Numbered from the stretch's first letter, positions 8,376 to 22,806 are shown. The stretch: 64,000 nt of DNA from Nocardioides anomalus (GCF_011046535.1 NZ_CP049257.1:4588001-4652000); one strand, 5' to 3'. Notes: generated by a model from the letters alone, not told the origin. Made by a program: numbers and translations.

Positions 8376-8854
8376 GGGAGTTCTCTTCCGGTAGGACGGG
8401 CAGGTCTGGTGGTCGCGGCGGTCGGCGCGGGTGCGCTGCCAGGACCCAGCCACTGACCGATCAACGGTACGCGGTGCGCGGAGCCAGGGTCAAACCGGCG
8501 CGGGCCGGGCCCGCGCCACGCCCGCGGGCCTGTGGAGATCGCCCGGACGGGTGGGCTGCGGACGGCCCGGGACCACCTGGTGAAATGGCTTCGTCACCTG
8601 TGGAGAACGGCTTGTGCCTGCCCGCCGCGCGGGGTTAGGTTCGGGCCCCAACCGAGGTTCCCTACTGCCCCCCGGGGCCGTCTCGGTCCGGTGCTCCCCC
8701 GCCGGTTCCTCACAGTCCCCACCCGTCCCGGACACCCGGTGCGGCGGGTGCACAGCCTGTGGAGAACTCTGTGGACAGTGACGCCGACCCAGCTGTCCGC
8801 ACCTGTCCGGACAGGACCCCCAGCCGCATCGAGCGGGAGAAGGCGACCGACCTC
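8376..8854. other. rpmH-dnaA divergent regulatory region
   Basis: This 479-bp stretch separates divergent rpmH and dnaA and holds no convincing gene. DnaA-box-like motifs occur at 8531-8539 (TGTGGAGAT), 8599-8607 (TGTGGAGAA), 8758-8766 (TGTGGAGAA) and 8770-8778 (TGTGGACAG). They fit autoregulation of dnaA. The last two sit within an alternative N-terminal extension of dnaA. Confidence 0.6.
8612..8641 (+). promoter_or_regulatory. candidate dnaA promoter
   Basis: TTGTGC (8612-8617) and TAGGTT (8636-8641) are spaced by 18 bases, a plausible housekeeping-sigma promoter. Transcripts would start near 8648, leaving a leader of roughly 200 bases with two DnaA-box-like motifs. It rests on consensus alone. 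Confidence 0.35.
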
Positions 8855-10459
8855 GTGGACCACACCGACCCGGACCTCACCGACGCCTGGCGCGCGGTGC
8901 TCGACAACGTCCAGCCCAACCAGCGGGCCTGGCTGTCGACCTGCGACCCCGTCACCGTCCACGACGACCTGGCGATCATCGCGGTGCCCGACGAGTTCAC
9001 CCGGACCCAGGTCGAGGGCCGGCTGCGGCCCGAGCTCGAGGGCGCACTCAGCGAGGTCTACCGCCGCGCGATCCGCCTGGGCACCACCATCAACCCGGCG
9101 TTGAGTGAGCCGGGCCGGGCCGAGCGGACCGCCGCTCAGGCGTCCCACGCCCCGCGCCGCGAGAGCACCGACCGGATCGACCGGATCGACCGGATCGAGC
9201 CGACCGGCCCGAGCGCACCTGGCCGCGAGCCCGAGACGGTCTCCCGGATCGACTCGTCGACAAGGCGACACGACGACATGTCGACAAATGGTCCGGTGAG
9301 CCGGTTGGCCGACGTGCTCCCCATGCCGGGCGCCGCCACCGACCAGCCGCCCGCTCCCGTGCTCCACCACGACCGGATCGAGACCGACGGCGACCACCGC
9401 TCGCAGCGCCCGAGCGCGCTGGAGACCCGGCTCAACCCGAAGTACACCTTCGAGACGTTCGTCATCGGCTCCTCCAACCGCTTCCCCCACGCCGCCGCGG
9501 TGGCGGTGGCCGAGGCGCCCGGCAAGGCCTACAACCCGCTGCTCGTCTACGGCGAGTCCGGGCTGGGCAAGACCCACCTCCTGCACGCGATCGGGCACTA
9601 CGTGCGCAGCCTCTACACCGGCGCCAAGGTGCGCTACGTGTCGAGCGAGGAGTTCACCAACGAGTTCATCAACGCGATCCGCGACGACAAGCAGGACGTG
9701 TTCAAGCGGCGCTACCGCGACGTCGACGTGCTCCTCATCGACGACATCCAGTTCCTGGAGGGCAAGACCCAGACCCAGGAGGAGTTCTTCCACACCTTCA
9801 ACACCCTCCACAACGCCAACAAGCAGATCGTGCTGACCTCCGACCGTGCGCCCAAGCGCCTCGAGGCGCTGGAGGACCGGCTGCGCAACCGGTTCGAGTG
9901 GGGCCTCATCACCGACGTCCAGCCGCCGGACCTCGAGACCCGCATCGCCATCCTGCGCAAGAAGGCCGCGATGGACCGGCTGACCGCGCCGCCGGACGTG
10001 CTGGAGTTCATCGCCTCCAAGATCCAGACCAACATCCGTGAGCTCGAGGGCGCCCTGATCCGGGTGACGGCGTTCGCCAACCTCAACCGCCAGGAGGTCG
10101 ACATGACCCTGGCCGAGATCGTGCTCAAGGACCTGATCCCCGAGGGCGGCGAGCCCGAGATCACCGCTGGCCTGATCATCGCCCAGACCGCGGCGTACTT
10201 CGGCGTCTCCATCGAGGAGCTCACCGGCCCCAGCCGCGGCCGGCACCTGGTGATGGCCCGCCAGATCGCGATGTACCTGTGCCGCGAGCTCACCGGCCTG
10301 TCGCTGCCCAAGATCGGTGCGCAGTTCGGCAACCGCGACCACACGACGGTGATGTACGCCGACCGCAAGATCAACCAGCTGCTGGCCGAGCGCCGCGCCG
10401 TCTTCAACCAGGTGAGCGAGCTGACCAGCCGGGTCAAGGCCGCCGCCCGCCAGGCCTGA
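8855..10459 (+). CDS. dnaA: chromosomal replication initiator DnaA
   Basis: A AAA+ ATPase that opens oriC. Domain I begins [21 protein letters not shown]. Domain II is a long, low-complexity linker with DRIDRIDRI and other repeats. Domain III carries Walker A ([11 protein letters not shown]), Walker B ([13 protein letters not shown]) and the sensor and box VII region ([21 protein letters not shown]). Domain IV ends with the DNA-reading helix [16 protein letters not shown] choose GTG 8855 because GGAGAAGG lies 11 bases upstream and domain I starts immediately. This gives 534 residues. In-frame GTGs at 8759 and 8771 would add 32 or 28 unconserved residues. Confidence 0.97.
   Translation: MDHTDPDLTDAWRAVLDNVQPNQRAWLSTCDPVTVHDDLAIIAVPDEFTRTQVEGRLRPELEGALSEVYRRAIRLGTTINPALSEPGRAERTAAQASHAPRRESTDRIDRIDRIEPTGPSAPGREPETVSRIDSSTRRHDDMSTNGPVSRLADVLPMPGAATDQPPAPVLHHDRIETDGDHRSQRPSALETRLNPKYTFETFVIGSSNRFPHAAAVAVAEAPGKAYNPLLVYGESGLGKTHLLHAIGHYVRSLYTGAKVRYVSSEEFTNEFINAIRDDKQDVFKRRYRDVDVLLIDDIQFLEGKTQTQEEFFHTFNTLHNANKQIVLTSDRAPKRLEALEDRLRNRFEWGLITDVQPPDLETRIAILRKKAAMDRLTAPPDVLEFIASKIQTNIRELEGALIRVTAFANLNRQEVDMTLAEIVLKDLIPEGGEPEITAGLIIAQTAAYFGVSIEELTGPSRGRHLVMARQIAMYLCRELTGLSLPKIGAQFGNRDHTTVMYADRKINQLLAERRAVFNQVSELTSRVKAAARQA
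9170..9196 (+). repeat. three tandem 9-bp repeats (GACCGGATC) inside dnaA
   Basis: Three exact tandem copies encode DRIDRIDRI in the DnaA domain II linker. The linker tolerates length change, so replication slippage is the simplest origin. The unit does not match a DnaA box. Confidence 0.85.
9251..9292. repeat. GTCGAC-centred repeat pair inside dnaA linker
   Basis: GTCGACAAGGCGAC at 9256-9269 matches 13 of 14 bases of the palindrome arm beside parB (2931-2944). A second GTCGACAAA occurs at 9281-9289 within CATGTCGACAAATGG. The segment codes for a linker stretch ([13 protein letters not shown]) with no conserved fold, which could tolerate an inserted repeat. Confidence 0.5.
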
Positions 10460-10832
10460 GCCCCGTGGACGCGTCGGCGAGCCTGTGGACAGACCCCACT
10501 CCAGGGTCCGAACTACACGGGGAGGATCTCGGGATCCGCGGCACCGGACGGTGCGCACGACCGGCGTCGTCCACACCCCGCCCCGTCGGACCGGGTCACC
10601 GTCCACAGCCGTCCTGCACAGGCAGATCCGCGTCCCGCCGGGGCCAGCGGGCACCGTCCACAGTTTCCACCGCTCCTACTACGACTCCGGACTTCTACAC
10701 GGATCGATCGACGGTGGAACTCCACGAGCCCCGCACCCTGTGGAACACCGCGCACCGTGGTGGCAGGATTCGAGCCCAGATCGCAGCCCGCACCGCAGCC
10801 CAGATCGCCGAGATCCCGAAGGAACCCCGACT
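10460..10832. other. oriC: candidate oriC (dnaA-dnaN intergenic region)
   Basis: This 373-bp non-coding gap contains several near-matches to the actinobacterial DnaA box TTGTCCACA: TGTGGACAG at 10484, TCGTCCACA at 10567, CCGTCCACA at 10599 and 10654, and TGTGGAACA at 10739. Location between dnaA and dnaN, box clustering on both strands and flanking parS sites fit an origin. No perfect box is present. The most AT-rich part, around 10674-10712, is a modest candidate for unwinding. It is shorter than Streptomyces origins. Confidence 0.65.
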
Positions 10833-11978
10833 GTGAAGTTCCGTGTCGACCGCGACGTGCTCGCGGACGCCGTCGCATGGGCTGCCCGCAGCCTCCCGGT
10901 CCGCCCCAGCGTCCCGGTGCTCGCCGGTCTGCTGATCGAGGCCAGCGACGAGGGCCTGGTGCTCTCCACCTTCGACTACGAGACGTCCGCCCGCGCCACG
11001 CTGCAGGCCGAGGTGGCCGACGAGGGCCGCGCGCTGGTCAGCGGCCGCCTCCTGGCCGACATCTGCCGCAGCCTGCCGCCCAAGCCGGTCGAGATGGTCA
11101 CCGACGGCGCCCGGGTCTCGCTGACCTGCGGCTCCGCGCGGTTCAGCCTGCAGACCATGCCGGTCGAGGACTACCCGACGCTGCCGGACATGCCCGACGC
11201 GACGGGGACCGTCTCCAGCGAGGCCTTCGCCCACGCGGTCGCGCAGGCGGTCACCGCCGCCGGTCGCGACGACATGCTCCCCGTGCTCACCGGCGTGCGG
11301 GTCGAGATCGACGGCTCGACCATCTCGCTGCTGGCCACCGACCGGTTCCGGCTCTCGCACCGCGAGCTCGAGTGGGACCCGCGCACGCCCGACGACACCC
11401 TGGCCGCCCTGGTCCCGGCCAAGGTGCTCGGCGACACCGCCAAGTCGCTGACCAGCGGCAGCGAGGTGACGATCGCGCTGGCCACCTCCGGCTCCGGCGA
11501 GGGCATCATCGGCTTCGAGGGCATGGCGGCCGGCGGCTCCCGGCGTACGACGACCCGCCTGCTGGACGGCGAGTTCCCCAAGGTCCGCAGCCTCTTCCCC
11601 AGTGAGCACCTCACCGTGGCCAAGGTCGACAAGCAGGCGCTGATCGAGTCGGTGCGCCGCGTCTCGCTGGTCGCCGAGCGCAACACCGCGGTGCAGCTGG
11701 CCTTCGCCGACGGGGTGCTCACCCTCGACGCGGGCTCCGGCGACGAGGCCCAGGCCTCGGAGTCGATCGAGGCCGACATCACCGGCGAGGCGATCACCAC
11801 CGGGTTCAACCCGCAGTTCCTCCTCGACGGTCTCACCGCCATCGACGACAAGCAGGTCGAGCTGGCCTTCACCCAGTCCTCCAAGCCCGTGGTCATCCGC
11901 GGGACCAGCGAGGAGGAGGGCGCGGCCGAGGAGACCACGTTCCGCTACCTGTTGATGCCGCGCCGACTGTTGTCCTGA
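10833..11978 (+). CDS. dnaN: DNA polymerase III beta subunit (sliding clamp)
   Basis: A 381-residue clamp that holds the replicative polymerase on DNA. It starts at a GTG at 10833 with a GAAGGA ribosome site ten bases upstream, giving MKFRVDRDVLADAVAWAARSLPVRPSVPVLAGLLIEA, the classic DnaN N-terminus. It shows the expected three repeated clamp domains. The C-terminus FRYLLMPRRLLS matches the conserved peptide-binding end (YxxMPxRL). A longer upstream frame runs through oriC and is not translated. Confidence 0.97.
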   Translation: MKFRVDRDVLADAVAWAARSLPVRPSVPVLAGLLIEASDEGLVLSTFDYETSARATLQAEVADEGRALVSGRLLADICRSLPPKPVEMVTDGARVSLTCGSARFSLQTMPVEDYPTLPDMPDATGTVSSEAFAHAVAQAVTAAGRDDMLPVLTGVRVEIDGSTISLLATDRFRLSHRELEWDPRTPDDTLAALVPAKVLGDTAKSLTSGSEVTIALATSGSGEGIIGFEGMAAGGSRRTTTRLLDGEFPKVRSLFPSEHLTVAKVDKQALIESVRRVSLVAERNTAVQLAFADGVLTLDAGSGDEAQASESIEADITGEAITTGFNPQFLLDGLTAIDDKQVELAFTQSSKPVVIRGTSEEEGAAEETTFRYLLMPRRLLS

Positions 11979-12037
11979 GGCCGGTCCGGGGCACCGGCAG
12001 GTCGTAGGTCATCCACCCGTTCAGGAGGAGCAAGCCA

Positions 12038-13054
12038 ATGCACATCGGTCTCGTGGGTCTGGGCAAGATGGGCGGCAACATGCGCACGCGCATGCGCAAC
12101 GCCGGCCTGACCGTGGTCGGCTACGACCGCAACCCCGACCTCGCCGACGCCGACAGCCTGGCCGCCATGGTCGAGCAGCTGCCCGGCCCGGACGGCGGGC
12201 CCCGCGTGGTGTGGGTGATGGTCCCGGCCGGCGACCCGACCCGGGAGACCGTCAAGGAGCTCGGCGAGCTGCTGTCCGAGGGCGACCTGGTCGTCGACGG
12301 CGGCAACTCCAAGTACACCGACGACCAGGCCAACGCCGAGATGCTCAGCCACAAGGGCATCGGCTTCGTCGACTGCGGCGTCTCCGGCGGGGTCTGGGGG
12401 CTCGAGAACGGCTACGCCCTCATGTGCGGCGGCTCCGACGAGGACGTCGCCAAGGTCCAGCCGGCCTTCGACGCACTGCGTCCCGAGGGCGAGCACGGCT
12501 TCGTCCACGCCGGTCAGAAGCCGGGTGCCGGGCACTTCGCCAAGATGGTCCACAACGGCATCGAGTACGCCATGATGCAGGCCTACGCCGAGGGCTGGGA
12601 GCTGCTCGAGAAGGTCGACGTCGTCGACAACGTCACCGAGGTCTTCGACTCCTGGCGGGCCGGCACCGTCATCCGCTCCTGGCTCCTCGACCTGCTGGTC
12701 GCGGCGCTGCGCGAGGACGAGGGGCTGAGCAAGGTCCCGGGCTGGGCCGAGGACTCCGGCGAGGGCCGCTGGACGGTCGAGGCCGCCATCGACAACGCCG
12801 TGCCGATGCACGTCATCGCCGCCTCGCTCTTCGCCCGCTTCACCTCGCGCCAGGACGAGAGCCCGGCCATGAAGGCGATCGCGGCCATGCGCAACCAGTT
12901 CGGCGGCCACGCCCTGCACACCCCGCCGCCGGTCGGCGGTGAGGCCAGCCAGGCCGACACGGCCGGCGGTCCCGCGCAGTCCGAGGCCGCCCAGCAGGCC
13001 GGCAGCGGGAGCGAGCCGGCCAACTCCGGCGGCGGACCCACCGAGCAGTCCTGA
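12038..13054 (+). CDS. gnd: 6-phosphogluconate dehydrogenase (decarboxylating), short form
   Basis: A 338-residue enzyme converting 6-phosphogluconate to ribulose 5-phosphate, CO2 and reduced nicotinamide cofactor. The N-terminal Rossmann motif is [24 protein letters not shown] and [18 protein letters not shown] are the substrate signature, and [21 protein letters not shown] carries the catalytic lysine region. Its length matches the short, usually NAD-preferring GndA class. The last 40 or so residues are a low-complexity Gly/Ser/Ala/Gln tail. A strong AGGAGGAG ribosome site precedes the ATG. Placement between dnaN and recF is shared with Streptomyces and Nocardioides. Confidence 0.93.
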   Translation: MHIGLVGLGKMGGNMRTRMRNAGLTVVGYDRNPDLADADSLAAMVEQLPGPDGGPRVVWVMVPAGDPTRETVKELGELLSEGDLVVDGGNSKYTDDQANAEMLSHKGIGFVDCGVSGGVWGLENGYALMCGGSDEDVAKVQPAFDALRPEGEHGFVHAGQKPGAGHFAKMVHNGIEYAMMQAYAEGWELLEKVDVVDNVTEVFDSWRAGTVIRSWLLDLLVAALREDEGLSKVPGWAEDSGEGRWTVEAAIDNAVPMHVIAASLFARFTSRQDESPAMKAIAAMRNQFGGHALHTPPPVGGEASQADTAGGPAQSEAAQQAGSGSEPANSGGGPTEQS

Positions 13055-13064
13055 CCGGGGGCCG

Positions 13065-14228
13065 ATGTACGTCGCCCACCTGAGCCTGCACGACTTCCGG
13101 TCCTACGCCTCTGCGGAGGTCGCGCTCGAGCCGGGCGTCACGGCGTTCATCGGTCGCAACGGCCAGGGCAAGACCAACCTGGTCGAGGCCGTGGACTACC
13201 TGTCCCGGCTCCAGTCCCACCGGGTCGCCACGGACGCACCGCTGGTGCGCAGCGGCGCCCCGCAGGCCGTGGTGCGCGCGGCGGTGGTCAAGGACGGGCG
13301 CCAGGCCGTGCTCGAGGTCGAGCTCAACCCGGGTCGCGCCAACCGGGCGCGCATCAACCGCTCCGCGCTCCCCCGCACCCGCGACCTGGTGGGCCTCGTC
13401 CGCACCGTGGTCTTCTCCCCGGAGGACCTCACCCTGGTCAAGGGCGACCCCTCGGACCGGCGCCGGTTCCTCGACGACCTGCTCGTGCTGCGCACGCCGC
13501 GGCTGGCCGGGACCCGCGCCGACTACGACCGCGTGCTCAAGCAGCGCAACTCGCTGCTCAAGACCGCAGGGATCGCGCGCGGCTCGGCGCGCGAAGGTGC
13601 GCTGGCCACGCTGGCGGTCTGGGACGAGCAGCTGGCCCGGCACGGCAGCGAGCTGCTCGAGGCGCGCCTCGCGCTGGTCGAGGACCTGCGGCCGTACGTC
13701 GGGAAGGCCTACGAGACCGTGGCCCGCGGGGCCTCCCGCGACGACGCCGAGATCGAGTACCGCTCGTCGGTGCCGGTCGACGGGCCGCTCGAGCAGGCGA
13801 TCCTCGACGAGCTCGCCCGCCGGCAGAAGGACGAGCTCGACCGCGGCCTCTCCCTCGTCGGCCCACACCGCGACGAGCTGCTGCTGTGGCTGGGCCACGG
13901 GTCCGACCCGGGCGAGGAGCGGCTGCCGGTCAAGGGCTACGCCTCCCACGGCGAGAGCTGGTCGTTCGCCCTGGCGCTCAAGCTCGCGTCGTACGACCTG
14001 TTGCGCAGCGAGGGCGACGACCCGATCCTGATCCTCGACGACGTCTTCGCCGAGCTCGACAGCGGCCGGCGCGAGCAGCTGGCCGAGCTGGTGGCCGGCG
14101 CCGAGCAGGTGCTGGTCACGGCGGCGGTGCCCGAGGACGTGCCGGCGGCCCTGCGCGGGGTGCGGTACGTCGTGGCCGGCGGCGCGGTGACCAGGGACGA
14201 GGCGGGGGACGGTGAGGCGGGTGGCTGA
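13065..14228 (+). CDS. recF: DNA replication/repair protein RecF
   Basis: A 387-residue SMC-like ATPase that helps RecO/RecR load RecA at gaps. It starts at ATG 13065 with [19 protein letters not shown], the conserved RecF opening. Walker A is [13 protein letters not shown]. The ABC-type signature [19 protein letters not shown] and Walker [19 protein letters not shown] follow. It lies 10 bases after gnd. Its end overlaps the following DUF721 gene. Confidence 0.96.
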   Translation: MYVAHLSLHDFRSYASAEVALEPGVTAFIGRNGQGKTNLVEAVDYLSRLQSHRVATDAPLVRSGAPQAVVRAAVVKDGRQAVLEVELNPGRANRARINRSALPRTRDLVGLVRTVVFSPEDLTLVKGDPSDRRRFLDDLLVLRTPRLAGTRADYDRVLKQRNSLLKTAGIARGSAREGALATLAVWDEQLARHGSELLEARLALVEDLRPYVGKAYETVARGASRDDAEIEYRSSVPVDGPLEQAILDELARRQKDELDRGLSLVGPHRDELLLWLGHGSDPGEERLPVKGYASHGESWSFALALKLASYDLLRSEGDDPILILDDVFAELDSGRREQLAELVAGAEQVLVTAAVPEDVPAALRGVRYVVAGGAVTRDEAGDGEAGG

Positions 14229-14757
14229 GGAGCCTGGTCCCGCGCAGCCCGGGCCCGAGGAGGAGCACCGCGACGACGGGCTCGACCTGGCCCGCCAGCT
14301 GACCCGGGCGACCGCGGGCAGCACGCCGGCGGCCCGCAAGCGCCGCGCCAAGCGAGACCGTCGCCCCCGCGACACCCAGGTCTCCGGCGCGCACCCCGAC
14401 GACCGCGACCCGCAGCTGCTCGGCTCCCAGCTGGAGCGGCTCGTGGCCGACCAGGGGTGGGCGCTCGAGCTGCGCGTGCGCGGCGTCTTCGCCCGGTGGC
14501 CGGAGCTGGTGGGCGCCGACGTGGGCGCGCACTGCACGCCGGAGACCTTCGCCGAGGGCAAGCTCGTGGTGCGCGCGGACTCCACCGCCTGGGCCACCGA
14601 GCTGACCCACCTGGCGCCGGCCGTGGTGCGCCGGCTCAACCAGGAGCTCGGCGACGGCACGGTGACGGTCATCGACGTGCTCGGGCCGCACACCCCGAAG
14701 CGCCGCGGTCGGCTGCGGACCCGCGACAGCCGGGGGCCGCGCGACACCTACGGGTGA
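14212..14757 (+). CDS. DUF721/DciA-like protein
   Basis: A protein of about 180 residues encoded between recF and gyrB, the normal place for the actinobacterial DUF721 family. The domain spans roughly residues 60-160 ([78 protein letters not shown]). This is similar to DciA, the ancestral loader of the DnaB helicase. The N-terminal 55 residues are charged and disordered. Start may be GTG 14212 or GTG 14221; both overlap recF. A helicase-loading role is inferred from family membership. Confidence 0.85.
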   Translation: MRRVAEEPGPAQPGPEEEHRDDGLDLARQLTRATAGSTPAARKRRAKRDRRPRDTQVSGAHPDDRDPQLLGSQLERLVADQGWALELRVRGVFARWPELVGADVGAHCTPETFAEGKLVVRADSTAWATELTHLAPAVVRRLNQELGDGTVTVIDVLGPHTPKRRGRLRTRDSRGPRDTYG

Positions 14758-14761
14758 GGAC

Positions 14762-14798
14762 CCGCGAGCGCGGCTGAGCCGATCTGCGGGGCTCGCGG
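14762..14798 (+). terminator. inverted repeat after the recF-DUF721 operon
   Basis: CCGCGAGC (14762-14769) pairs perfectly with GCTCGCGG (14791-14798), with an inner CGGCT/AGCCG pairing in the loop. It immediately follows the DUF721 stop and lacks a U-run, as actinobacterial terminators often do. The rest of the gap to gyrB shows only a possible promoter. Confidence 0.5.
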
Positions 14799-14904
14799 CC
14801 ATACGGGGACACGGCGCACCCCCTGTGCGTCGCTCTCACCGGCCTCCACGCGCCGCTGGAGGCGCTCCTGGACGCCGCGTCCCCCCGCTCGCCGAGTCCG
14901 GTGC

Positions 14905-14933
14905 GTGGAATGCGGCGTTCTGGGCGCTATCAT
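14905..14933 (+). promoter_or_regulatory. possible gyrB promoter
   Basis: TATCAT at 14928-14933 resembles a -10 box. GTGGAA at 14905-14910 lies 17 bases upstream as a poor -35. It leaves a leader of about 80 bases before the TTG start of gyrB. Confidence 0.3.
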
Positions 14934-15017
14934 GGCTGTTGGGTCGTCCTCCCACCCGGCGGGCGGCCCGACTCATGTCAAGACAGCGGTGCGAGCCGTG
15001 CGCAGAAGGGGTCGACG

Positions 15018-17088
<2,071 letters not shown>

Positions 17089-17149
17089 GTCTCTACGCAG
17101 CTATTGCCTGAGTCCTAGACATCCCTAGACCGACGAATCGAGACCGAGC

Positions 17150-19858
<2,709 letters not shown>

Positions 19859-19899
19859 ACGCCGCACCGTCGTCGAGACCAGGGGGAGTGACAGTCAGC

Positions 19900-20823
19900 A
19901 TGGCTGATCGCCCGAGCAACACCGGCCGTGAGGACACGGTCGCGTTGCCACGGACCCCCCAGCAGCGTCCGCCCCAGAACGGGTCCGGCAACGGCCGGGT
20001 CCTCCCGCCGATGCCGGCCGGCGAGGACGCCGCGGGGGAGTCCGCTCCCTCGGCGGCACCGCCGGCGGCTCCCGCGACCCCGGCCAACGGCACCCGCAAC
20101 GGCTCGGCCGCCCCGGCGCCGGCCAAGAAGGCGGCTCCGGCCCGGACCCCGCGTCCGGTGACCAAGAAGACCGCCCGACCCGCGGCCAAGAAGGCAGCGC
20201 CTCGTCCGACTGCTCCCGCGGCTGCTCCGGCTGCGGCCGCCCAGTCCGTGGCGCAGCCCAGCCCGGCCACCCAGGCGACGCCCGCCGTGCGCACGGCCGA
20301 GCCGGTGCGCCCGGCCGCGGCGCCGCCGCCGGTCGTGGCCGCGCCCGCGCCCGCCGTACCCCAGGAGAAGGCGAAGCCGGCCAGGACCGCCAAGCCGGCC
20401 AAGCCGACCCGCGAGCAGAAGCGCGCCGCGGCCGCGGCCGCCGCCCCGCAGGCCGGACGTCGGGCCCGGCTCCGGGTGACCCGGGTCGACCCGTGGTCGG
20501 TGATGAAGACGTCGTTCCTGCTCTCCATCGCGCTCGGCATCGTCATCGTGGTCTCGGTCCTCATGGTCTGGACCGTGCTCGGCGCCGCCGACGTGTGGAA
20601 CTCCATCAACCAGACCGTCCAGGACGTCGTCGGCGGCCAGGACGCCTCGACGTTCGACATCGAGGACTACCTCGGCACCCGACGCGTGGTCGGCTTCACG
20701 ATGATCGTGGCCGCCGTGGACGTGGTGCTGGTGACCGCGATCTGCACCCTCGGGGCGTTCCTCTACAACATGTCGGCCTCGCTGCTCGGCGGCGTCGAGG
20801 TCACCCTGGCCGAGGACAACTGA
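19900..20823 (+). CDS. DUF3566 membrane protein
   Basis: A 307-residue protein. The first 190 residues are disordered, rich in Ala, Pro and Lys, with repeated KPAKP/KKAA-like blocks. Two membrane segments follow in the DUF3566 domain (TSFLLSIALGIVIVVSVLMVWTVL; VVGFTMIVAAVDVVLVTAICTLGAFLYN). It corresponds to the mycobacterial gene directly after gyrA (Rv0007), whose role is not established. ATG 19900 has GGGGAG about 12 bases upstream; an in-frame GTG at 19888 is too close to that site. The domain order suggests a cytoplasmic basic arm attached to a membrane anchor. Confidence 0.88.
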   Translation: MADRPSNTGREDTVALPRTPQQRPPQNGSGNGRVLPPMPAGEDAAGESAPSAAPPAAPATPANGTRNGSAAPAPAKKAAPARTPRPVTKKTARPAAKKAAPRPTAPAAAPAAAAQSVAQPSPATQATPAVRTAEPVRPAAAPPPVVAAPAPAVPQEKAKPARTAKPAKPTREQKRAAAAAAAPQAGRRARLRVTRVDPWSVMKTSFLLSIALGIVIVVSVLMVWTVLGAADVWNSINQTVQDVVGGQDASTFDIEDYLGTRRVVGFTMIVAAVDVVLVTAICTLGAFLYNMSASLLGGVEVTLAEDN

Positions 20824-20894
20824 GGCGATTTCTCCGGGCCTCCCGGGCTCGGGTATCGTTCCCGTTCGGTCGCCGCGCCGTCGGCGACACTCGC

Positions 20895-20968
20895 GGGCCT
20901 ATAGCTCAGACGGTTAGAGCGCTTCCCTGATAAGGAAGAGGTCAGAGGTTCAAGTCCTCTTAGGCCCA
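20895..20968 (+). tRNA. ileT: tRNA-Ile (GAT anticodon)
   Basis: A complete cloverleaf of 74 bases. The acceptor GGGCCTA pairs with TAGGCCC. The D-loop has AGCTCAGACGGTTAGAGC, the anticodon loop CTGATAA presents GAT, and the T-arm has GGTTCAAGTCC. The discriminator is A and the 3' CCA is not encoded. Position after the gyrA-DUF3566 pair matches other actinobacteria. Confidence 0.98.
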
Positions 20969-20983
20969 CCCACGGAGTTCGCG

Positions 20984-21697
20984 TTGAACAAGACCCTCCT
21001 CCTCGCCGCGCTGACCTGCCTGGCGCTCCTCGTCCCGGCCGCGCCGGTCGACGCCTCCGGTGGCCGCGCCACCCCGCCCGCGCCGTACTCCGGGACGTTC
21101 ATCATCGGCGACTCCACGCTCTACCGCGTCGCGCCGAAGCTGCGCCGACTCGAGCCCGACTGGTACGTCGACCAGCAGCGCGGCCGCGCCGTCAACGCGC
21201 TGCAGCGGCGCATGGAGGCCTACCTCGCCACGCACCCGACGCCCGCCAACTTCGTCATGGCCCTCGGCACCAACCGCTGCCACTTCCCCGAGTGGAGCTA
21301 CGCCCGCCTCGAGCGCGCCATCGACCTGCTCCCGCCCGAGACCAACGTCTTCCTGGTGATGGTCGTGCGCGCCGGCTCCTACCAGCGGTGGAAGGACGTC
21401 ACGCTGCGCCTGTACAACCGCTATTCGCGCCACCTCGCGCGCGTGCGCCCGAACACCTACACCATCGACTGGCGCCAGACCGTCCTCGCCGACCCCACCC
21501 TCGACCCCGTCACCGGCGTCTCCTCCCTCCTCGTCGACGGCACCCACCAGACCGGCGCCACCCACGGCCAGCCCCCCGGCCCCGGCGTCGACACCTACCT
21601 GAAGCTCATCCTCGACAAGTACGACGCCGTCAACGGCCAGCCCCGGCCCTCGCGTTTACCCGCCCCGCCGCAGCCCTTGCTACCGTCTCCCGCGTGA
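20984..21697 (+). CDS. secreted SGNH/GDSL-hydrolase-like protein
   Basis: A 237-residue protein with an N-terminal signal peptide ([24 protein letters not shown], cleavage after about residue 24). SGNH blocks are recognisable: GDS with S44 (IIGDSTLY), LGTNRC in place of the GxND block III, and DGTHQT supplying the D-x-x-H block V. Members hydrolyse esters or acyl groups on cell-surface glycans; the substrate is unknown here. The TTG start at 20984 is 15 bases after tRNA-Ile. The end overlaps the next gene by GTGA. The C-terminus is Pro-rich. Confidence 0.7.
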   Translation: MNKTLLLAALTCLALLVPAAPVDASGGRATPPAPYSGTFIIGDSTLYRVAPKLRRLEPDWYVDQQRGRAVNALQRRMEAYLATHPTPANFVMALGTNRCHFPEWSYARLERAIDLLPPETNVFLVMVVRAGSYQRWKDVTLRLYNRYSRHLARVRPNTYTIDWRQTVLADPTLDPVTGVSSLLVDGTHQTGATHGQPPGPGVDTYLKLILDKYDAVNGQPRPSRLPAPPQPLLPSPA

Positions 21698-21819
21698 AGA
21701 AGCTGCTCCTCATCGCCCTCGCCGCCGCCGGCGCGGTGATCGCGAAGAAGAAGCTCGACGAGGGCAAGGCCGAGCAGGCCCTCTGGGCCGAGGCCACCGA
21801 CGCGGTCAAGCGCAGCTGA
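21694..21819 (+). CDS. DLW-39 family small protein
   Basis: A 41-residue peptide, [41 protein letters not shown]. It is a short hydrophobic helix followed by a charged tail, matching the actinobacterial DLW-39 family by length and by the [19 protein letters not shown] motif. It overlaps the SGNH gene by four bases. A TACCGT -10-like box seven bases before the GTG may give it its own leaderless transcript. Function is unknown. Confidence 0.8.
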   Translation: MKKLLLIALAAAGAVIAKKKLDEGKAEQALWAEATDAVKRS

Positions 21820-21831
21820 TCCGCCCCCACC

Positions 21832-21904
21832 GGGGCCTTGGCGCAATTGGTAGCGCACCTGCTTTGCAAGCAGGGGGTTAGGGGTTCGAGTCCCCTAGGC
21901 TCCA
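21832..21904 (+). tRNA. alaT: tRNA-Ala (TGC anticodon)
   Basis: A complete 73-base cloverleaf with acceptor GGGGCCT/AGGCTCC. It includes the G3:U70 wobble pair that defines tRNA-Ala identity. The anticodon loop TTTGCAA presents TGC, and the T-arm contains GGTTCGAGTCC. The 3' CCA is not encoded. It sits 12 bases after the DLW-39 gene. Confidence 0.98.
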
Positions 21905-21909
21905 CCCGC

Positions 21910-22773
21910 TCACACGCACGGCGCCTCGGTGTCCAACACGTCCGGGGCGCACAGGGACCGGAACGTCGGCAGCTCGTCGCCCTGGTCGAGGTACTCCTGC
22001 GGCAGCGTGGTCCTCGACCACCACGGTCGGGTCACGACCTGGGCGAGCTGCTCGACGGTGAGCGGGGGAGCCGAGCGCACGACGTCGTCCTCGGTCCGGG
22101 CGGTGGTGGCAGCGCCCAGCACCAGCCGCAGGCCGGCGGCGCGATCGATGAGCTCGGCCACGTTGCGCCGATAGCCCGGGCCGCTGCCGCTGACGGTGTC
22201 GACGTAGGTGCGCAGCGTCGCGCCGTCGGCCAGCTCGGTGACCTGGCACTGGCCCATGTAGCTCTCGCACCTGTACGGCGGCCGGCCGACCGGGCCGGTG
22301 TCCAGTGAGCCCTCGTGCTCGAGCGGCTGGAGGTTCAGCTGCACCAGCCCCTCAGGGTCGGCGTCGTCGGTGAAGAGGAACTCCGCCATCGGCTCCGCTC
22401 CGGCCGAGCCGCCGAAGGCGGCGAAGCGTCCGTCGCCCCCCGTCACCTCGTCCACGCCGGCGACGAGGGCGGCCACGACGCCCCGGCCGGTCAACGGCCC
22501 GGTCGCCCCGGAGAGCTCGGCGGTCGGCTCCGGGGTGGCGGGCGACGAGGCCGTGTCGTGGGCCGTCGCACCACGGTCCTGCCCACCCTGGCCGGGCAGG
22601 GTCCCCCAGGCCACACCGGCGGAGAGCACCGCAACGGTGGCTCCGCCGACGACGGCGAGCACGCGACGACGGCGACGGGCGGCGAGACCGGCGCGGCGCG
22701 CCTGCCACGCCAGGGTGGATGCGTCGGTGGTCACGTCGACCACCGCGGCCTCGAGCGAGTCCTTGAGTTTCAT
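21910..22773 (-). CDS. single-pass membrane protein, putative partner of the upstream sigma factor
   Basis: A 287-residue protein. The N-terminal 40 residues are cytoplasmic (MKLKDSLEAAVVDVTTDASTLAWQARRAGLAARRRRR), followed by one membrane helix (VLAVVGGATVAVLSAGVAWGTL). A Thr/Pro/Ala linker leads to a globular outer domain with cysteines. It is encoded 33 bases downstream of an ECF sigma gene. Its topology is that of anti-sigma factors or SigE-family-associated membrane proteins. I do not see a zinc-binding HxxxCxxC anti-sigma motif, so the regulatory role is an inference from position. Confidence 0.7.
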   Translation of the reverse strand: MKLKDSLEAAVVDVTTDASTLAWQARRAGLAARRRRRVLAVVGGATVAVLSAGVAWGTLPGQGGQDRGATAHDTASSPATPEPTAELSGATGPLTGRGVVAALVAGVDEVTGGDGRFAAFGGSAGAEPMAEFLFTDDADPEGLVQLNLQPLEHEGSLDTGPVGRPPYRCESYMGQCQVTELADGATLRTYVDTVSGSGPGYRRNVAELIDRAAGLRLVLGAATTARTEDDVVRSAPPLTVEQLAQVVTRPWWSRTTLPQEYLDQGDELPTFRSLCAPDVLDTEAPCV

Positions 22774-22806
22774 GAGGTGGTGTCCTCTCGGGCGGTCACG
22801 AGCCGG

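Noticed and set aside
9170..9196. 9-bp tandem repeats as plasmid-type iterons
   Set aside because: They code for DRIDRIDRI in frame, and no plasmid replication gene is nearby.
8594..10654. 686-codon open frame antisense to dnaA and oriC
   Set aside because: No recognisable domain and spans the origin; dnaA is clearly coding on the other strand.
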